Under the pieces are notes generated by a model. It was not told the origin of the DNA and did no database searches. It saw only the letters and a program-made list of their open reading frames with translations. This document shows positions 42,928 through 51,383 of a stretch of 64,000 nt of DNA, in pieces. This DNA is from Streptomyces albireticuli (GTDB lineage: Bacteria > Actinomycetota > Actinomycetes > Streptomycetales > Streptomycetaceae): positions 6,596,501 through 6,660,500 of the forward strand of contig NZ_CP021744.1 in NCBI RefSeq assembly GCF_002192455.1. The letters are read 5' to 3'. The first letter of the stretch is position 1; every line of letters begins with the position of its first letter. The translations under genes were made by a program, and so were the position numbers.

Positions 42928-43620
42928 GTGCACCTCGACCACGCCGACGCCTTCCCCCACCGGCACACCTACAGCGCCGCCGACCCCCACCGCCCCGACG
43001 GCACCCGCCGCGCCCTGCGCATCGGTCTCGGCGGGCCCGTGGGATCCGGCAAGACCGCGACCGTCGCCGCGCTCTGCCGCGAACTGCGCGACGGCCTCTC
43101 GCTCGCGGTCGTCACCAACGACATCTACACCCGTGAGGACGCGGAGTTCCTGCTGCGCAACGCCGTGCTGCCGCCCGAGCGCATCACCGCCGTGGAGACC
43201 GGCGCCTGCCCGCACACCGCGATCCGCGACGACATCTCCGCCAACCTCGAAGCCGTCGAGGACCTGGAGGACGCGGTCGGCCCGCTGGACCTGATCCTCG
43301 TCGAGTCCGGCGGCGACAACCTCACGGCGACCTTCTCCAAGGGCCTGGTCGACGCGCAGATCTTCGTCATCGACGTCGCGGGCGGCGACGACATCCCCCG
43401 CAAGGGCGGCCCCGGCGTCACCACCGCCGATCTGCTCGTCGTCAACAAGACGGACCTCGCCCCCTACGTCGGCGCCGACCTGGCGGGCATGGCGCGCGAC
43501 GCGAAGGCGCAGCGCGGCGACCTGCCCGTCGCCTTCACCTCCCTCGTCACCGAGGGCGGCGTGGCACCGGTGGTCGAGTGGGTGCGCGCGCGGCTCGCGG
43601 ACTGGGCCGTCAAGCCGTGA
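42928..43620 (+). CDS. ureG: Urease accessory GTPase UreG
   Basis: A 230-aa SIMIBI-class GTPase that powers nickel delivery to urease. The P-loop is GGPVGSGKT (35-43), followed by VVTNDIYTREDAEFL, the metal-binding ETGACPHTAIR (Cys-Pro-His) and VESGGDNLTATFS. The GTG start follows GGGAG. The short His-containing N-terminus (HLDHADAFPHRH) may help bind nickel. The stop overlaps the ureD start as GTGA. Confidence 0.98.
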   Translation: MHLDHADAFPHRHTYSAADPHRPDGTRRALRIGLGGPVGSGKTATVAALCRELRDGLSLAVVTNDIYTREDAEFLLRNAVLPPERITAVETGACPHTAIRDDISANLEAVEDLEDAVGPLDLILVESGGDNLTATFSKGLVDAQIFVIDVAGGDDIPRKGGPGVTTADLLVVNKTDLAPYVGADLAGMARDAKAQRGDLPVAFTSLVTEGGVAPVVEWVRARLADWAVKP

Positions 43621-44414
43621 CGGGCCCCGGCGCCGGACTCCGGGCGACGGCCCGGATCGTCGCCGCCGCGGACGGCCGGGGCGGCACGGCGCTGCCCGTC
43701 CTCGACGGCGCGGGCCCGTTCGCGCTGCGCAGGCTGCGGCCGTACGGACCGGGGGCGCGGGTCGCGCTCGTCGGGGCGATGAGCGCGCCGCTGGGCGGTG
43801 ACCGGCTCGCGCTCACCGCCGAGGCCGGGGACGGCACGGCGCTGACGTTCACCACCACAGCCGCCACCCTCGCCCTGCCCGGCCGCACCGGCGAACCGGC
43901 CACGTACGACACCCGGATCCGGGTCGGCGACGGTGCCACGCTGCGCTGGCTGCCGGAGCCGCTGATCTCCGCGCGCGGCAGCGATCTGCGGGCCACCACC
44001 CGCGTCGAGCTCGCGCCGACGGCCCGGCTGGCGCTGCGGGAGGAGCAGATCCTCGGGCGGGCGGGGGAGGAGCCGGGGCGGCTCCGGTCCCGGCTGACCG
44101 TCCTCCGGGCCGGGCGGGTGCTGTACGACCAGGAGCTGGCGTACGGGCCCGGGGTGCCCGGCTGGGACGGCGGGGCGGTCCTGGGCGGCCTCCGGGCGGC
44201 CGGCCAACTGCTCGTCGTCGACCCGGCCTTCGAGGCGCGTCCGATGACGTCCCGGGCGCTGGGCGAGGGCGCCGCGCTGATGCCGCTCGCGGGCCCGGCC
44301 GCGGTGGTGGCCGCGGTGGCGCGGGACGGTCTGGAGCTGCGCGGGGCCCTGGAGCGGGGATGGGGGGAGTTTGCCGGGGAATGCCGCGATGGGGGTATTT
44401 GGGAGCAGGAGTGA
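43617..44414 (+). CDS. ureD: Urease accessory protein UreD (UreH)
   Basis: A 265-aa scaffold protein that binds apo-urease and passes nickel from UreF/UreG. Conserved segments include RATARIVAAADGRG near the start, LRWLPEPLISARGSD and LALREEQILGRAGEEPGRLR. The sequence is rather divergent, which is common for UreD in this group. It is the last gene of the operon and is followed by an intrinsic terminator. Confidence 0.95.
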   Translation: MTGPGAGLRATARIVAAADGRGGTALPVLDGAGPFALRRLRPYGPGARVALVGAMSAPLGGDRLALTAEAGDGTALTFTTTAATLALPGRTGEPATYDTRIRVGDGATLRWLPEPLISARGSDLRATTRVELAPTARLALREEQILGRAGEEPGRLRSRLTVLRAGRVLYDQELAYGPGVPGWDGGAVLGGLRAAGQLLVVDPAFEARPMTSRALGEGAALMPLAGPAAVVAAVARDGLELRGALERGWGEFAGECRDGGIWEQE

Positions 44415-44420
44415 TGAACA

Positions 44421-44441
44421 GCGGCACGTGTGCCGCTTTTT
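44421..44441 (+). terminator. Intrinsic terminator of the urease operon
   Basis: GCGGCA-CGTG-TGCCGC followed by TTTTT starts 6 nt after the ureD stop. It is a textbook Rho-independent terminator, one of the few with a T-run in this window. Confidence 0.92.
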
Positions 44442-44579
44442 GTGACGTCATCCTTACGAATTAGTAAAGAAACACCCGTGCGACCTGTCCTATGTGGCAT
44501 GGGAGACGGAAGGATCCCCGCCAGCAGTGCATTGCGATCACGCCGCTCCAAGCGGCGCACCCAGCAGGGGGATTCCTAC

Positions 44580-46178
44580 GTGAGAGCTACATCCATACTC
44601 GGCGCGGCCGGCACTCTGGTGACCGGCGCGCTGGTGGCCGGGTTTCTGACCGCCCCGGCCGCCAGCGCCGGTGAGCGCGTGCCGGGCGGCGCCGCCGAGG
44701 CGCGCGGTGTGCGCATAGCCGCCGAGCGCGCGGCCAAGACCGGCATCAAGTGGCAGGACTGCCCGGCCGCCTGGGGCCTGGAGAAGCCGATCCAGTGCGG
44801 TTTCGTGACCGTCCCGGTCGACTACGCCAAGCCCGACGGCCGGAAGATCGAGATAGCCGTGGACCGCGCGCGCTCCACCGGCACCTCGGCCGAGCGCCAG
44901 GGCTCGCTGATCTACAACCCGGGCGGCCCCGGTGGCTCGGGCATGCGCTTCCCGAAGCGGATCACGACCAAGAGCCCGCTGTGGGCCAAGACCGCGAAGG
45001 CCTACGACTTCGTCGGCTTCGACCCGCGCGGCGTGGGCCACTCCGCGCCGATCTCCTGCGTCGACCCGCAGAAGTTCGTCTCCGCCCCCAAGGCCGACCC
45101 GGTGCCCGGCAGCGAGGCCGACAAGCGCGCCCAGCGCAAGCTGGCCCGCCAGTACGCCGACGGCTGCGCCGAGCGCAGCGGCGACCTGCTGCCGTACCTC
45201 ACCACCCCGAACACGGCCCGCGACCTCGACGTCGTGCGCGCCGCGCTCGGTGAGAAGAAGCTGAACTACCTGGGCGTCTCGTACGGCACCTACCTGGGCG
45301 CCGTCTACGGCACCCTCTTCCCGTCCCACGTCCGCCGCATGGTCGTCGACAGCGTCGTCAACCCGGCCACGGACAACATCTGGTACGAGGCGAACCTGGA
45401 GCAGGACGTCGCCTTCGAGGGCCGCTTCAAGGACTGGGAGGCGTGGGTCGCCAAGTACGACAGCGTCTTCCACCTCGGCAAGACCCAGGCCGAGGTCCAG
45501 AAGGGCTGGGAGAAGATCCGGGCCACCGCCAAGAAGAAGCCCATCGGCGGGGTCGTCGGCCCGGCCGAGCTGATCAACTTCTTCCAGAGCGCCGCCTACT
45601 ACGACTCCTCCTGGGTGCCGGTCGCCGAGACGTGGAGCAAGTACGTCGCCGGTGACGAGAAGCCGCTGATCGAGGAGGCCGGCCCGAACCTCGCGGACAA
45701 GGCCGGCAACATCGACAAGGAGAACAGCAACGCGGTCTACACCGCGGTCGAGTGCGCCGACGCCAAGTGGCCCACCAGCTGGAACAAGTGGGACCGGGAC
45801 AACACCCGCATCCACAAGAAGGCCCCGTTCATGACCTGGGCCAACGCCTGGATGAACCTCCCCTGCGCCACCTGGAAGGCCCCGCAGCAGACGCCGGTCG
45901 AGGTCACCACGCGCAAGGGCCTGCCGCAGACCCTCATCGTGCAGGCCGACCGTGACGCCGCCACCCCGTACGTCGGCGCCGTCGAGCTGCACAAGCGCTT
46001 CCGCGGCTCGCGCCTGATCACCGAGAAGGGCGCCGGCTCGCACGGCGTCACGGGCCTCGTCAACCCCTGCATCAACTCCAGGGTCGACGCCTACCTCCTC
46101 GACGGCAAGGTCGACGCCAAGGACGTGACGTGCGCCCCGCACGCCGTTCCGGCGCCGAAGACGGCCGCGGCCAAGTAG
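44580..46178 (+). CDS. Secreted alpha/beta hydrolase (tripeptidyl aminopeptidase-like)
   Basis: A 532-aa exported serine hydrolase. A signal peptide (~1-31, ending TAPAASA) precedes an alpha/beta hydrolase domain. The oxyanion motif is NPGGPGGSG, the nucleophile S234 is in LGVSYGTYLG, the acid lies in VQADRDAATP and the His in GAGSHGVTG. The TAP C-terminal domain is present. The family includes secreted tri- and tetrapeptidyl aminopeptidases. The GTG at 44580 follows GGGGGA. Codon use is less biased than its neighbours, as expected for a highly expressed secreted protein. A strong terminator follows. Confidence 0.94.
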   Translation: MRATSILGAAGTLVTGALVAGFLTAPAASAGERVPGGAAEARGVRIAAERAAKTGIKWQDCPAAWGLEKPIQCGFVTVPVDYAKPDGRKIEIAVDRARSTGTSAERQGSLIYNPGGPGGSGMRFPKRITTKSPLWAKTAKAYDFVGFDPRGVGHSAPISCVDPQKFVSAPKADPVPGSEADKRAQRKLARQYADGCAERSGDLLPYLTTPNTARDLDVVRAALGEKKLNYLGVSYGTYLGAVYGTLFPSHVRRMVVDSVVNPATDNIWYEANLEQDVAFEGRFKDWEAWVAKYDSVFHLGKTQAEVQKGWEKIRATAKKKPIGGVVGPAELINFFQSAAYYDSSWVPVAETWSKYVAGDEKPLIEEAGPNLADKAGNIDKENSNAVYTAVECADAKWPTSWNKWDRDNTRIHKKAPFMTWANAWMNLPCATWKAPQQTPVEVTTRKGLPQTLIVQADRDAATPYVGAVELHKRFRGSRLITEKGAGSHGVTGLVNPCINSRVDAYLLDGKVDAKDVTCAPHAVPAPKTAAAK

Positions 46179-46213
46179 CCCCGGGCGTAACGGAACACAG
46201 CACGACATAGCGA

Positions 46214-46252
46214 GCCTCACCCCGGTCCGGTAAGGGCCGGGGTGAGGCTTTT
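46214..46252 (+). terminator. Intrinsic terminator after the secreted hydrolase
   Basis: A perfect 12-bp stem (GCCTCACCCCGG and complement) with an 11-nt loop and a TTTT run, 35 nt after the stop. Confidence 0.92.
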
Positions 46253-46383
46253 CTGCATAGCGGTAGCGACGGTTCCGTGGGTCGCGGGGTGATAGCGGAG
46301 TGGTCACGATTCGAACAGACCTGCCCCGGAGGGCTTGTTACCGGCGGTACGTTTCGCCGGTCCGTTCAGACCTCAGGGGATAC

Positions 46384-46986
46384 ATGCGCACCAGCACCGT
46401 CATAGCCGTCTGCCTCGTCGCCGCGCTGCCGCTCACCGCGTGCGGCACCGAGACGAAGGACAAGTCGCCCGCGAACGCCGCAGCCTCCTCGGCCACCACG
46501 GGGGACAGCCCCGAGCGCGGGGTCCAGCCGATGGGCGAGGCCGCCCCGACCGTGGGATCGGGCGGCGCCGGCCGCCTCGAAGTGACGCCCACCAGCGTCG
46601 TCTACGCGGCCAAGGCGATGGCCGACAAGCCCACGAACGGCCTCTTCGTCGTCGTGTCCGTGAAGGACCGCCCGACCTCGGCGTCGGCCGTCGCCGAGAC
46701 GGCCCCCGCCCAGCGGGGCGGCTGGCAGTGGGTGTCCGCCGACGGCAAGGCCGTCGGCGCGGGCGACGGCAACGCCGCGAACGTCTTCCTCAGCGGCTAC
46801 GACGCCAGCGGCCCCATCCCCGCCGGCACCACCAAGTGGCGCGCGCGGGCCTTCGACATCAACGAGCGCCAGCGCGGCGGCACCCTCGTCTACACCGACG
46901 GCGAGGGCAAGACCTTCCGCTGGCAGATCCCGGCCCAGGACTCCGGCCCCCAGGCCGCGGAACTGAAGAAGAAGCTCGCGGGCTGA
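46384..46986 (+). CDS. Putative lipoprotein
   Basis: A 200-aa protein with a type II signal peptide; the lipobox PLTAC places the lipidated Cys at residue 20. A Ser/Ala/Thr-rich linker (~21-55) leads to a compact domain (~60-190) of mostly beta character, including TSVVYAAKAMADKPTNGLFV and GTTKWRARAFDINERQRGG. It resembles DUF4352-type surface lipoproteins, but I do not recognise a specific family. AGGGGA precedes the ATG. Confidence 0.88.
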   Translation: MRTSTVIAVCLVAALPLTACGTETKDKSPANAAASSATTGDSPERGVQPMGEAAPTVGSGGAGRLEVTPTSVVYAAKAMADKPTNGLFVVVSVKDRPTSASAVAETAPAQRGGWQWVSADGKAVGAGDGNAANVFLSGYDASGPIPAGTTKWRARAFDINERQRGGTLVYTDGEGKTFRWQIPAQDSGPQAAELKKKLAG

Positions 46987-47043
46987 ACCCGGACCTCCGC
47001 GGACCCCCGCGGCGCGGCGCACCGGGAGGCCCGCTCCAGGGCT

Positions 47044-47337
47044 TCACCGCAAGGCTTCGCCGTCGCGCCGGTTCAGCCACACGGCCAGCGCCGCCCAGAC
47101 CGCCGTCGTCACGACGATCCCCAGCGCGGCCGGGCCCGTCAGGTCGTGGATCCGCCGGGCGGTGTGGGCCAGTTCGGCGCCCAGGGCCGCTCCGACGTCG
47201 TCGCCCTCCGCGGCGGGGTCGTGGACGTGGTCGTGCGAGAGCGCCCAGCCGGCGAGGCGGACCAGGGCCGTCAGCGTGAGCAGGGCCAGAGCGGTCGCGG
47301 CCGCCGGGACGGCCGCGCGGAGGTTGAGGCGTGCCAT
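47044..47337 (-). CDS. Small membrane protein of unknown function
   Basis: A 97-aa protein with two membrane helices: one at ~8-30 (AAVPAATALALLTLTALVRL) and one at ~72-90 (GIVVTTAVWAALAVW). A His/Asp-rich soluble part (LSHDHVHDPAAEGDD) lies between. No family is recognised. The start is ATG at 47337 or GTG at 47346; neither has a clear ribosome-binding site. It ends convergently with the lipoprotein gene. Confidence 0.65.
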   Translation of the reverse strand: MARLNLRAAVPAAATALALLTLTALVRLAGWALSHDHVHDPAAEGDDVGAALGAELAHTARRIHDLTGPAALGIVVTTAVWAALAVWLNRRDGEALR

Positions 47338-47347
47338 GAGCGGCACG

Positions 47348-48199
47348 CTAACCCAGGCGTGCGGCCGTGCCGCGGACCGGGCCGCCCGGGAAGGCCGCGG
47401 CGAACGCCGCCCTCGTCGGGGAGTCCGCGCGGCGGTCCAGGACCGCGAAGACCACCCGGTCGAAGCGGTCCGCGAAGCGGCCCGGGGACGTCAGCGGGGC
47501 CCGGAAGGCGGCCGCGACCTCCGCCGGGTCGTTCATGAAGACCCCGCACCCCCAGGCGCCCAGCACCAGTCGGCGGTAGCCGTGGGCGGCCGCCACCTCC
47601 AGCACGCGCTCGGCGCGGGCCGCCAGGGCCGCCGGCACCCGGGCCACCGCCGCGGGGTCGCGGCGGGCGATCACCCCGGCGTTGGGCGCCGGGGACGCCA
47701 GGAAGCCCGCCCGGAACGGGGCGTCGAGCAGCGTGCCGCGGTCGTCACGGAAGACCGGCACACCGGGGGCGTGGATCACCCGGTCGCTGTAGAACGGGCT
47801 GGGGTCCGCCCGGTGGGCCGCGTAGTACTCCGGCGCCTCGCGCAGGCACCGGTACAGCGCCGAGCCCCGGCAGAGCGCCTCCTCCTGGGCCTGGGCGCCG
47901 TTGAGGTAACCGCCACCGGGATTGCGCGCGGACGCGAAGTCCAGCACCGCCACCGGGCCGTCCCCGGCCACCCGCCGCGCCGCGTCCAGGCTGCCCTCGC
48001 CCGTCACCTCGAACTCCGTGGCGGCCACGGGCGTCCACTCCGGTACGGGCACGGGCTCCGGGCCGTACAGCCGGGTGCCCGCCGCCGCCGAAGCGATCGC
48101 GGCGGCGAGGTCGATCCGGCGCCCGTCCCGCGTGGTCCAGCCGCCCGAGGCGACGATCCGCTCGGTCTCCCCGGCGATGCCCCGCAGCCGGGCGCTCAT
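47348..48199 (-). CDS. Bacterial-type poly(ADP-ribose) glycohydrolase (TIGR02452)
   Basis: A 283-aa macrodomain-like protein. The PARG catalytic signature GGG-x7-QEE is complete (ARNPGGGYLNGAQAQEEALC; GGG at 95-97, QEE at 105-107), with the second Glu expected to be catalytic. Other PARG segments are VLGAWGCGVFMNDP and VIHAPGVPVFRDD. It should remove ADP-ribose polymers or ADP-ribose from targets in the cytoplasm. No ADP-ribosyltransferase or toxin gene is nearby. The ATG at 48199 has only a weak GGACAAC-like site. Confidence 0.93.
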   Translation of the reverse strand: MSARLRGIAGETERIVASGGWTTRDGRRIDLAAAIASAAAGTRLYGPEPVPVPEWTPVAATEFEVTGEGSLDAARRVAGDGPVAVLDFASARNPGGGYLNGAQAQEEALCRGSALYRCLREAPEYYAAHRADPSPFYSDRVIHAPGVPVFRDDRGTLLDAPFRAGFLASPAPNAGVIARRDPAAVARVPAALAARAERVLEVAAAHGYRRLVLGAWGCGVFMNDPAEVAAAFRAPLTSPGRFADRFDRVVFAVLDRRADSPTRAAFAAAFPGGPVRGTAARLG

Positions 48200-48473
48200 A
48201 TGCGTTGTCCAGTCACGGTGCCCGAGGTTACGGATTCACCCCCCTCGACTGCCAAGGGTTTTCCCGCAGGTCGGCGGCGGGGGAAGGGCCCGGGGGCCGG
48301 CCCGGGTGGTCGGCGGGCGGGCTCCGTGGCGGTACGGTGTCCGCCTGCCCACGGGCCCGCCCGGGTGAGAGCGCGCCGCCACCCGGGGGACGCCCCGGTG
48401 CGGCCGCTTGCCCCGCGGCCCCCGCGCGCGATGGCCTGGCACCGGGCATCCCCCGCGCCCCAGGAGGCACCGA

Positions 48474-48866
48474 ATGTCCGTACGTACCGGCGTGGCGGCC
48501 GCGACGGCCGCCACCGCTCTGTTCTGCCTCGCCGCCGTCCCCGCGGCGACCGCGAGCGAGCCCGAGCGCGGGCGGCTGTTCCTGACCGTCTCCGGCGCCC
48601 AGAACACCTGGATCCGGGGTGTCCAGCTCACCTGCCCCGACGCCGGCGGCCACCACCCGCACGCGGCCGCGGCCTGTGCCGACCTCCAGCGGGCCAAGGG
48701 CGAACCGGATGCGCTCACCGGCGACCGCCACTTGTGCACCAGGGAGTACGACCCCGTCACGGCCACCGTGGAGGGCGACTGGAACGGCAGGCCGCTCGTC
48801 TGGCACAAGACCTACCCCAACGCGTGCGGGCTCGACGCCGCGACGGGAGCGGTGTTCCGCTTCTAG
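48474..48866 (+). CDS. Secreted SSI-family serine protease inhibitor
   Basis: A 130-aa Streptomyces subtilisin inhibitor family protein. A signal peptide (~1-28, ending AATAS) precedes ~102 residues. Four cysteines (54, 68, 88, 118) have the spacing of the two SSI disulfides. The reactive loop aligned to SSI CPMVYDPV reads CTREYDPV. P1 is therefore Arg90 rather than Met, which predicts inhibition of trypsin-like proteases, and P1' is Glu91, which is unusual. AGGAGG lies 6 nt before the ATG. Such inhibitors restrain secreted trypsin-like proteases during mycelial development. Confidence 0.95.
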   Translation: MSVRTGVAAATAATALFCLAAVPAATASEPERGRLFLTVSGAQNTWIRGVQLTCPDAGGHHPHAAAACADLQRAKGEPDALTGDRHLCTREYDPVTATVEGDWNGRPLVWHKTYPNACGLDAATGAVFRF

Positions 48867-48887
48867 CCGGTGCCGCCCGGCGCCGTG

Positions 48888-49046
48888 TCACGTGCCCCGC
48901 GCCACCAGCGTGCCTATCGTCATCAGCATCAGCACCACCCAGGTGAACCACAGCCAGCCGTCGCTGCCGATGGTCACCGAGTAGGCGGTCACCGTGACGA
49001 GTCCCCCCACCGTCAGCCCCGCCATCGCCTTCGCGGATCCGGGCAT
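48888..49046 (-). CDS. Small membrane protein (52 aa)
   Basis: MPGSAKAMAGLTVGGLVTVT then two short hydrophobic segments, the second being WLWFTWVVLMLMTIGTLV. A perfect GAGGAGG lies 6 nt before the ATG, which supports real translation. It is probably a small actinobacterial inner-membrane protein of unknown role. It is convergent with the SSI-type inhibitor gene. Confidence 0.7.
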   Translation of the reverse strand: MPGSAKAMAGLTVGGLVTVTAYSVTIGSDGWLWFTWVVLMLMTIGTLVARGT

Positions 49047-49171
49047 GCCGCACCTCCTCACGGCGGCCCGACGCGCGGACGCGGGAGGGCCGCGGCCAGG
49101 AGACCATCGTCTCCGGCCGCGGCCCTCACCGCCATACCTCCGACCCCAGGCGTGCACCCAGGGGTCTCAGC

Positions 49172-50122
49172 TCACCGCCCGCGCGCCTGGAGCGCGGCCA
49201 GGTAGGCGTTGTACTCCGCCAGCTCCTTGTCACCGTTCCGGTCCGCGGCCCGGTCCGAGCGCCGCGACTGGCGCTGCTCCGAGCGGTACCACTGATAGGC
49301 CAGCGCGAGCAGCACCACGACCGACGGGATCTCGCTGAACGCCCACGCGATGCCGCCGCCCGCCTGCTGGTCCTCCAGCGGGTCGATGCCCAGCGAGGCC
49401 GGCGGGTGCATGTACGTGCCGATCATCGGCTCCGACCCCATCATCAGCGCGATGCCGAAGAAGGCGTGGAACGGCATGCCGGCGAACAGCTCCAGCATCC
49501 GCATCACGTAGCCCGGCCGGTGCGGCCCCGGGTCCACGCCCATGATCGGCCAGAAGAACACCAGGCCGACCGCGAGGAAGTGCACCATCATCGCGATGTG
49601 CCCGGTCCTGGACTCCATCAGGAAGTCGAAGAGCGGCGTGAAGTACAGGGCGTACAGGCTCGCGATGAACAGCGGGATCGTGAACGCCGGGTGCGTGATG
49701 ATCCGCATGTAGCGGCTGTGCAGCAGCGCCACCAGCCACTCCCGCGGGCCCTTGCGCCCGCGCCCCGCCGTGGGCAGCGCCCGCAGCGTCAGCGTCACCG
49801 GCGCGCCGAGCAGCAGCAGGATCGGGGAGAGCATGCTGATCACCATGTGCTGCACCATGTGCACGCTGAACATGACCATGCCGTAGTCGTTCAGCTTGGT
49901 GCACATCACCAGCCACACCGACAGCACGCCGAGCACGAACGCGACCGTACGGCCGACGGGCCAGGCGTCACCGCGCATCCGCAGCCGCACCACACCCCAG
50001 CCGTACAGGGCCAGCCCCAGCAAGCAACCGATCATGAAGAACGGATCGCCGCTGAACTCCAGACCCCGTCCCAGCGTGAACGGCGGCATGTCCATCATCA
50101 TGCCGTGCCCGCTGTGATCCAT
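49172..50122 (-). CDS. CtaG-like cytochrome c oxidase assembly protein
   Basis: A 316-aa membrane protein of the caa3-type CtaG/DUF1404 family, with about seven helices. His and Met residues that could handle copper are plentiful: the N-terminal MDHSGHGMMMDMPP, MVMFSVHMVQHMVISML and HIAMMVHFLAVG. It probably delivers copper to, or helps assemble, the aa3/caa3 terminal oxidase. The ATG at 50122 is supported by GGGAG at 8 nt; a start 15 nt upstream is less likely. It lies 103 bp downstream of pfkA, separated by a palindrome. Confidence 0.9.
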   Translation of the reverse strand: MDHSGHGMMMDMPPFTLGRGLEFSGDPFFMIGCLLGLALYGWGVVRLRMRGDAWPVGRTVAFVLGVLSVWLVMCTKLNDYGMVMFSVHMVQHMVISMLSPILLLLGAPVTLTLRALPTAGRGRKGPREWLVALLHSRYMRIITHPAFTIPLFIASLYALYFTPLFDFLMESRTGHIAMMVHFLAVGLVFFWPIMGVDPGPHRPGYVMRMLELFAGMPFHAFFGIALMMGSEPMIGTYMHPPASLGIDPLEDQQAGGGIAWAFSEIPSVVVLLALAYQWYRSEQRQSRRSDRAADRNGDKELAEYNAYLAALQARGR

Positions 50123-50167
50123 CCGCGTCTCTCCCATTTCGTACCGATGCGCCGGGACCAGAGTAGA

Positions 50168-50199
50168 GCCGCCCCCGGCCGGAGCTCCGGCCGGGGGCG
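50168..50199. terminator. 32-bp perfect palindrome after pfkA
   Basis: CCGCCCCCGGCCGGAG followed directly by its complement, with no spacer, lies 27 nt downstream of the pfkA stop. As RNA it forms a very stable hairpin, which is a probable terminator. Confidence 0.75.
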
Positions 50200-50225
50200 G
50201 TACGGCGGCGGCCGCGAAGATCACT

Positions 50226-51251
50226 TCACAGGACGCACTCCACCTCGGCGTAGCGCTCGTCCGGAACCGTCTTCAGCCGCTCCACGGCCTCCGCCAGCGG
50301 CACCAGCGTGATGTCCGTGCCGCGCAGCGCCGTCATCATCCCGAAGGCGCCGCGGTGCACCGCCTCCACGGCGTGCCAGCCGAAGCGGGTCGCCAGCACC
50401 CGGTCGTACGCGGTGGGCGTGCCGCCGCGCTGCACGTGGCCGAGTATCACCGGGCGGGCCTCCTTGCCGAGGCGCCGCTCCAGCTCCACGGCCAGCTGCC
50501 GGGCCACGCCCGCGAACCGCTCGTGGCCGTAGACGTCCGTGTCACCGGTCTCGAAGGCCATCGAGCCCGCGCGGGGCTTGGCGCCCTCGGCGACCACCAC
50601 GATGGCGAAGCGCTTGCCCGCCTCGAAGCGGCGGCCGACCACCTCGGTCAGCTCGTCGATGTCGAAGGGCCGCTCCGGCACGACGATCGCGTGGGCGCCC
50701 GCGGCCATGCCCGAGTGCAGGGCGATCCAGCCGGTGTGGCGGCCCATCACCTCCACGATCAGCACCCGCTGATGGGACTCGGCGGTGGTCTTCAGCCGGT
50801 CCAGGGCCTCCGTCGACACCCCGACGGCCGTGTCGAAGCCGAAGGTCACATCGGTCGACGCGATGTCGTTGTCGATGGTCTTGGGGACGCCCACGATGGG
50901 AAGGCCGGCGTCCGACAGCAGCCGCGCCGCCTTGAGGGTGCCCTCGCCGCCGATCGGCACGATCGCGTCCAGGCCGAGCTCCGCGACATGGCCGCGGGCC
51001 CGCTCGACGCCGTCGCGCAGATCGGCGGGCCGGACCCGGGAGGAGCCGAGGATGGTGCCGCCGAGCGCCAGGATGCCGCCGACCGCGTCCAGGTCGAGCT
51101 TGCGGAAGTCGTTCTCCAGCAGCCCCCGCCAGCCGTCGCGGAAGCCGATGACCTCGTCACCGTGGTCCACGACGGCGCGGTGCACCACGGACCGGATGAC
51201 GGCATTCAGACCGGGGCAGTCGCCACCGGAGGTGAGTACGCCGATGCGCAT
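50226..51251 (-). CDS. pfkA: 6-phosphofructokinase
   Basis: A 341-aa phosphofructokinase of the actinobacterial group III. Nucleotide-binding TSGGDCPGLNAVIR (7-20), GGEGT (G104) and PKTIDND (K124) are clear. G104 is typical of ATP-dependent enzymes, and K124 of PPi-dependent ones; recalled work on the S. coelicolor enzyme with this pair points to ATP. It phosphorylates fructose-6-phosphate in glycolysis. The ATG at 51251 follows AAGG. Streptomycetes usually have several paralogues. Confidence 0.96.
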   Translation of the reverse strand: MRIGVLTSGGDCPGLNAVIRSVVHRAVVDHGDEVIGFRDGWRGLLENDFRKLDLDAVGGILALGGTILGSSRVRPADLRDGVERARGHVAELGLDAIVPIGGEGTLKAARLLSDAGLPIVGVPKTIDNDIASTDVTFGFDTAVGVSTEALDRLKTTAESHQRVLIVEVMGRHTGWIALHSGMAAGAHAIVVPERPFDIDELTEVVGRRFEAGKRFAIVVVAEGAKPRAGSMAFETGDTDVYGHERFAGVARQLAVELERRLGKEARPVILGHVQRGGTPTAYDRVLATRFGWHAVEAVHRGAFGMMTALRGTDITLVPLAEAVERLKTVPDERYAEVECVL

Positions 51252-51383
51252 GACAGGGAACCTTCACAACAGGGCGGGTGACCGGACCCCGTCGTCCGGC
51301 TGGATCCCCGCCACCATACAAGCGAGAGGTGGCGGGGGACACAACCGTCCGTCATGCGGGCGCGCGTACGGGCGGGAAGCCCG

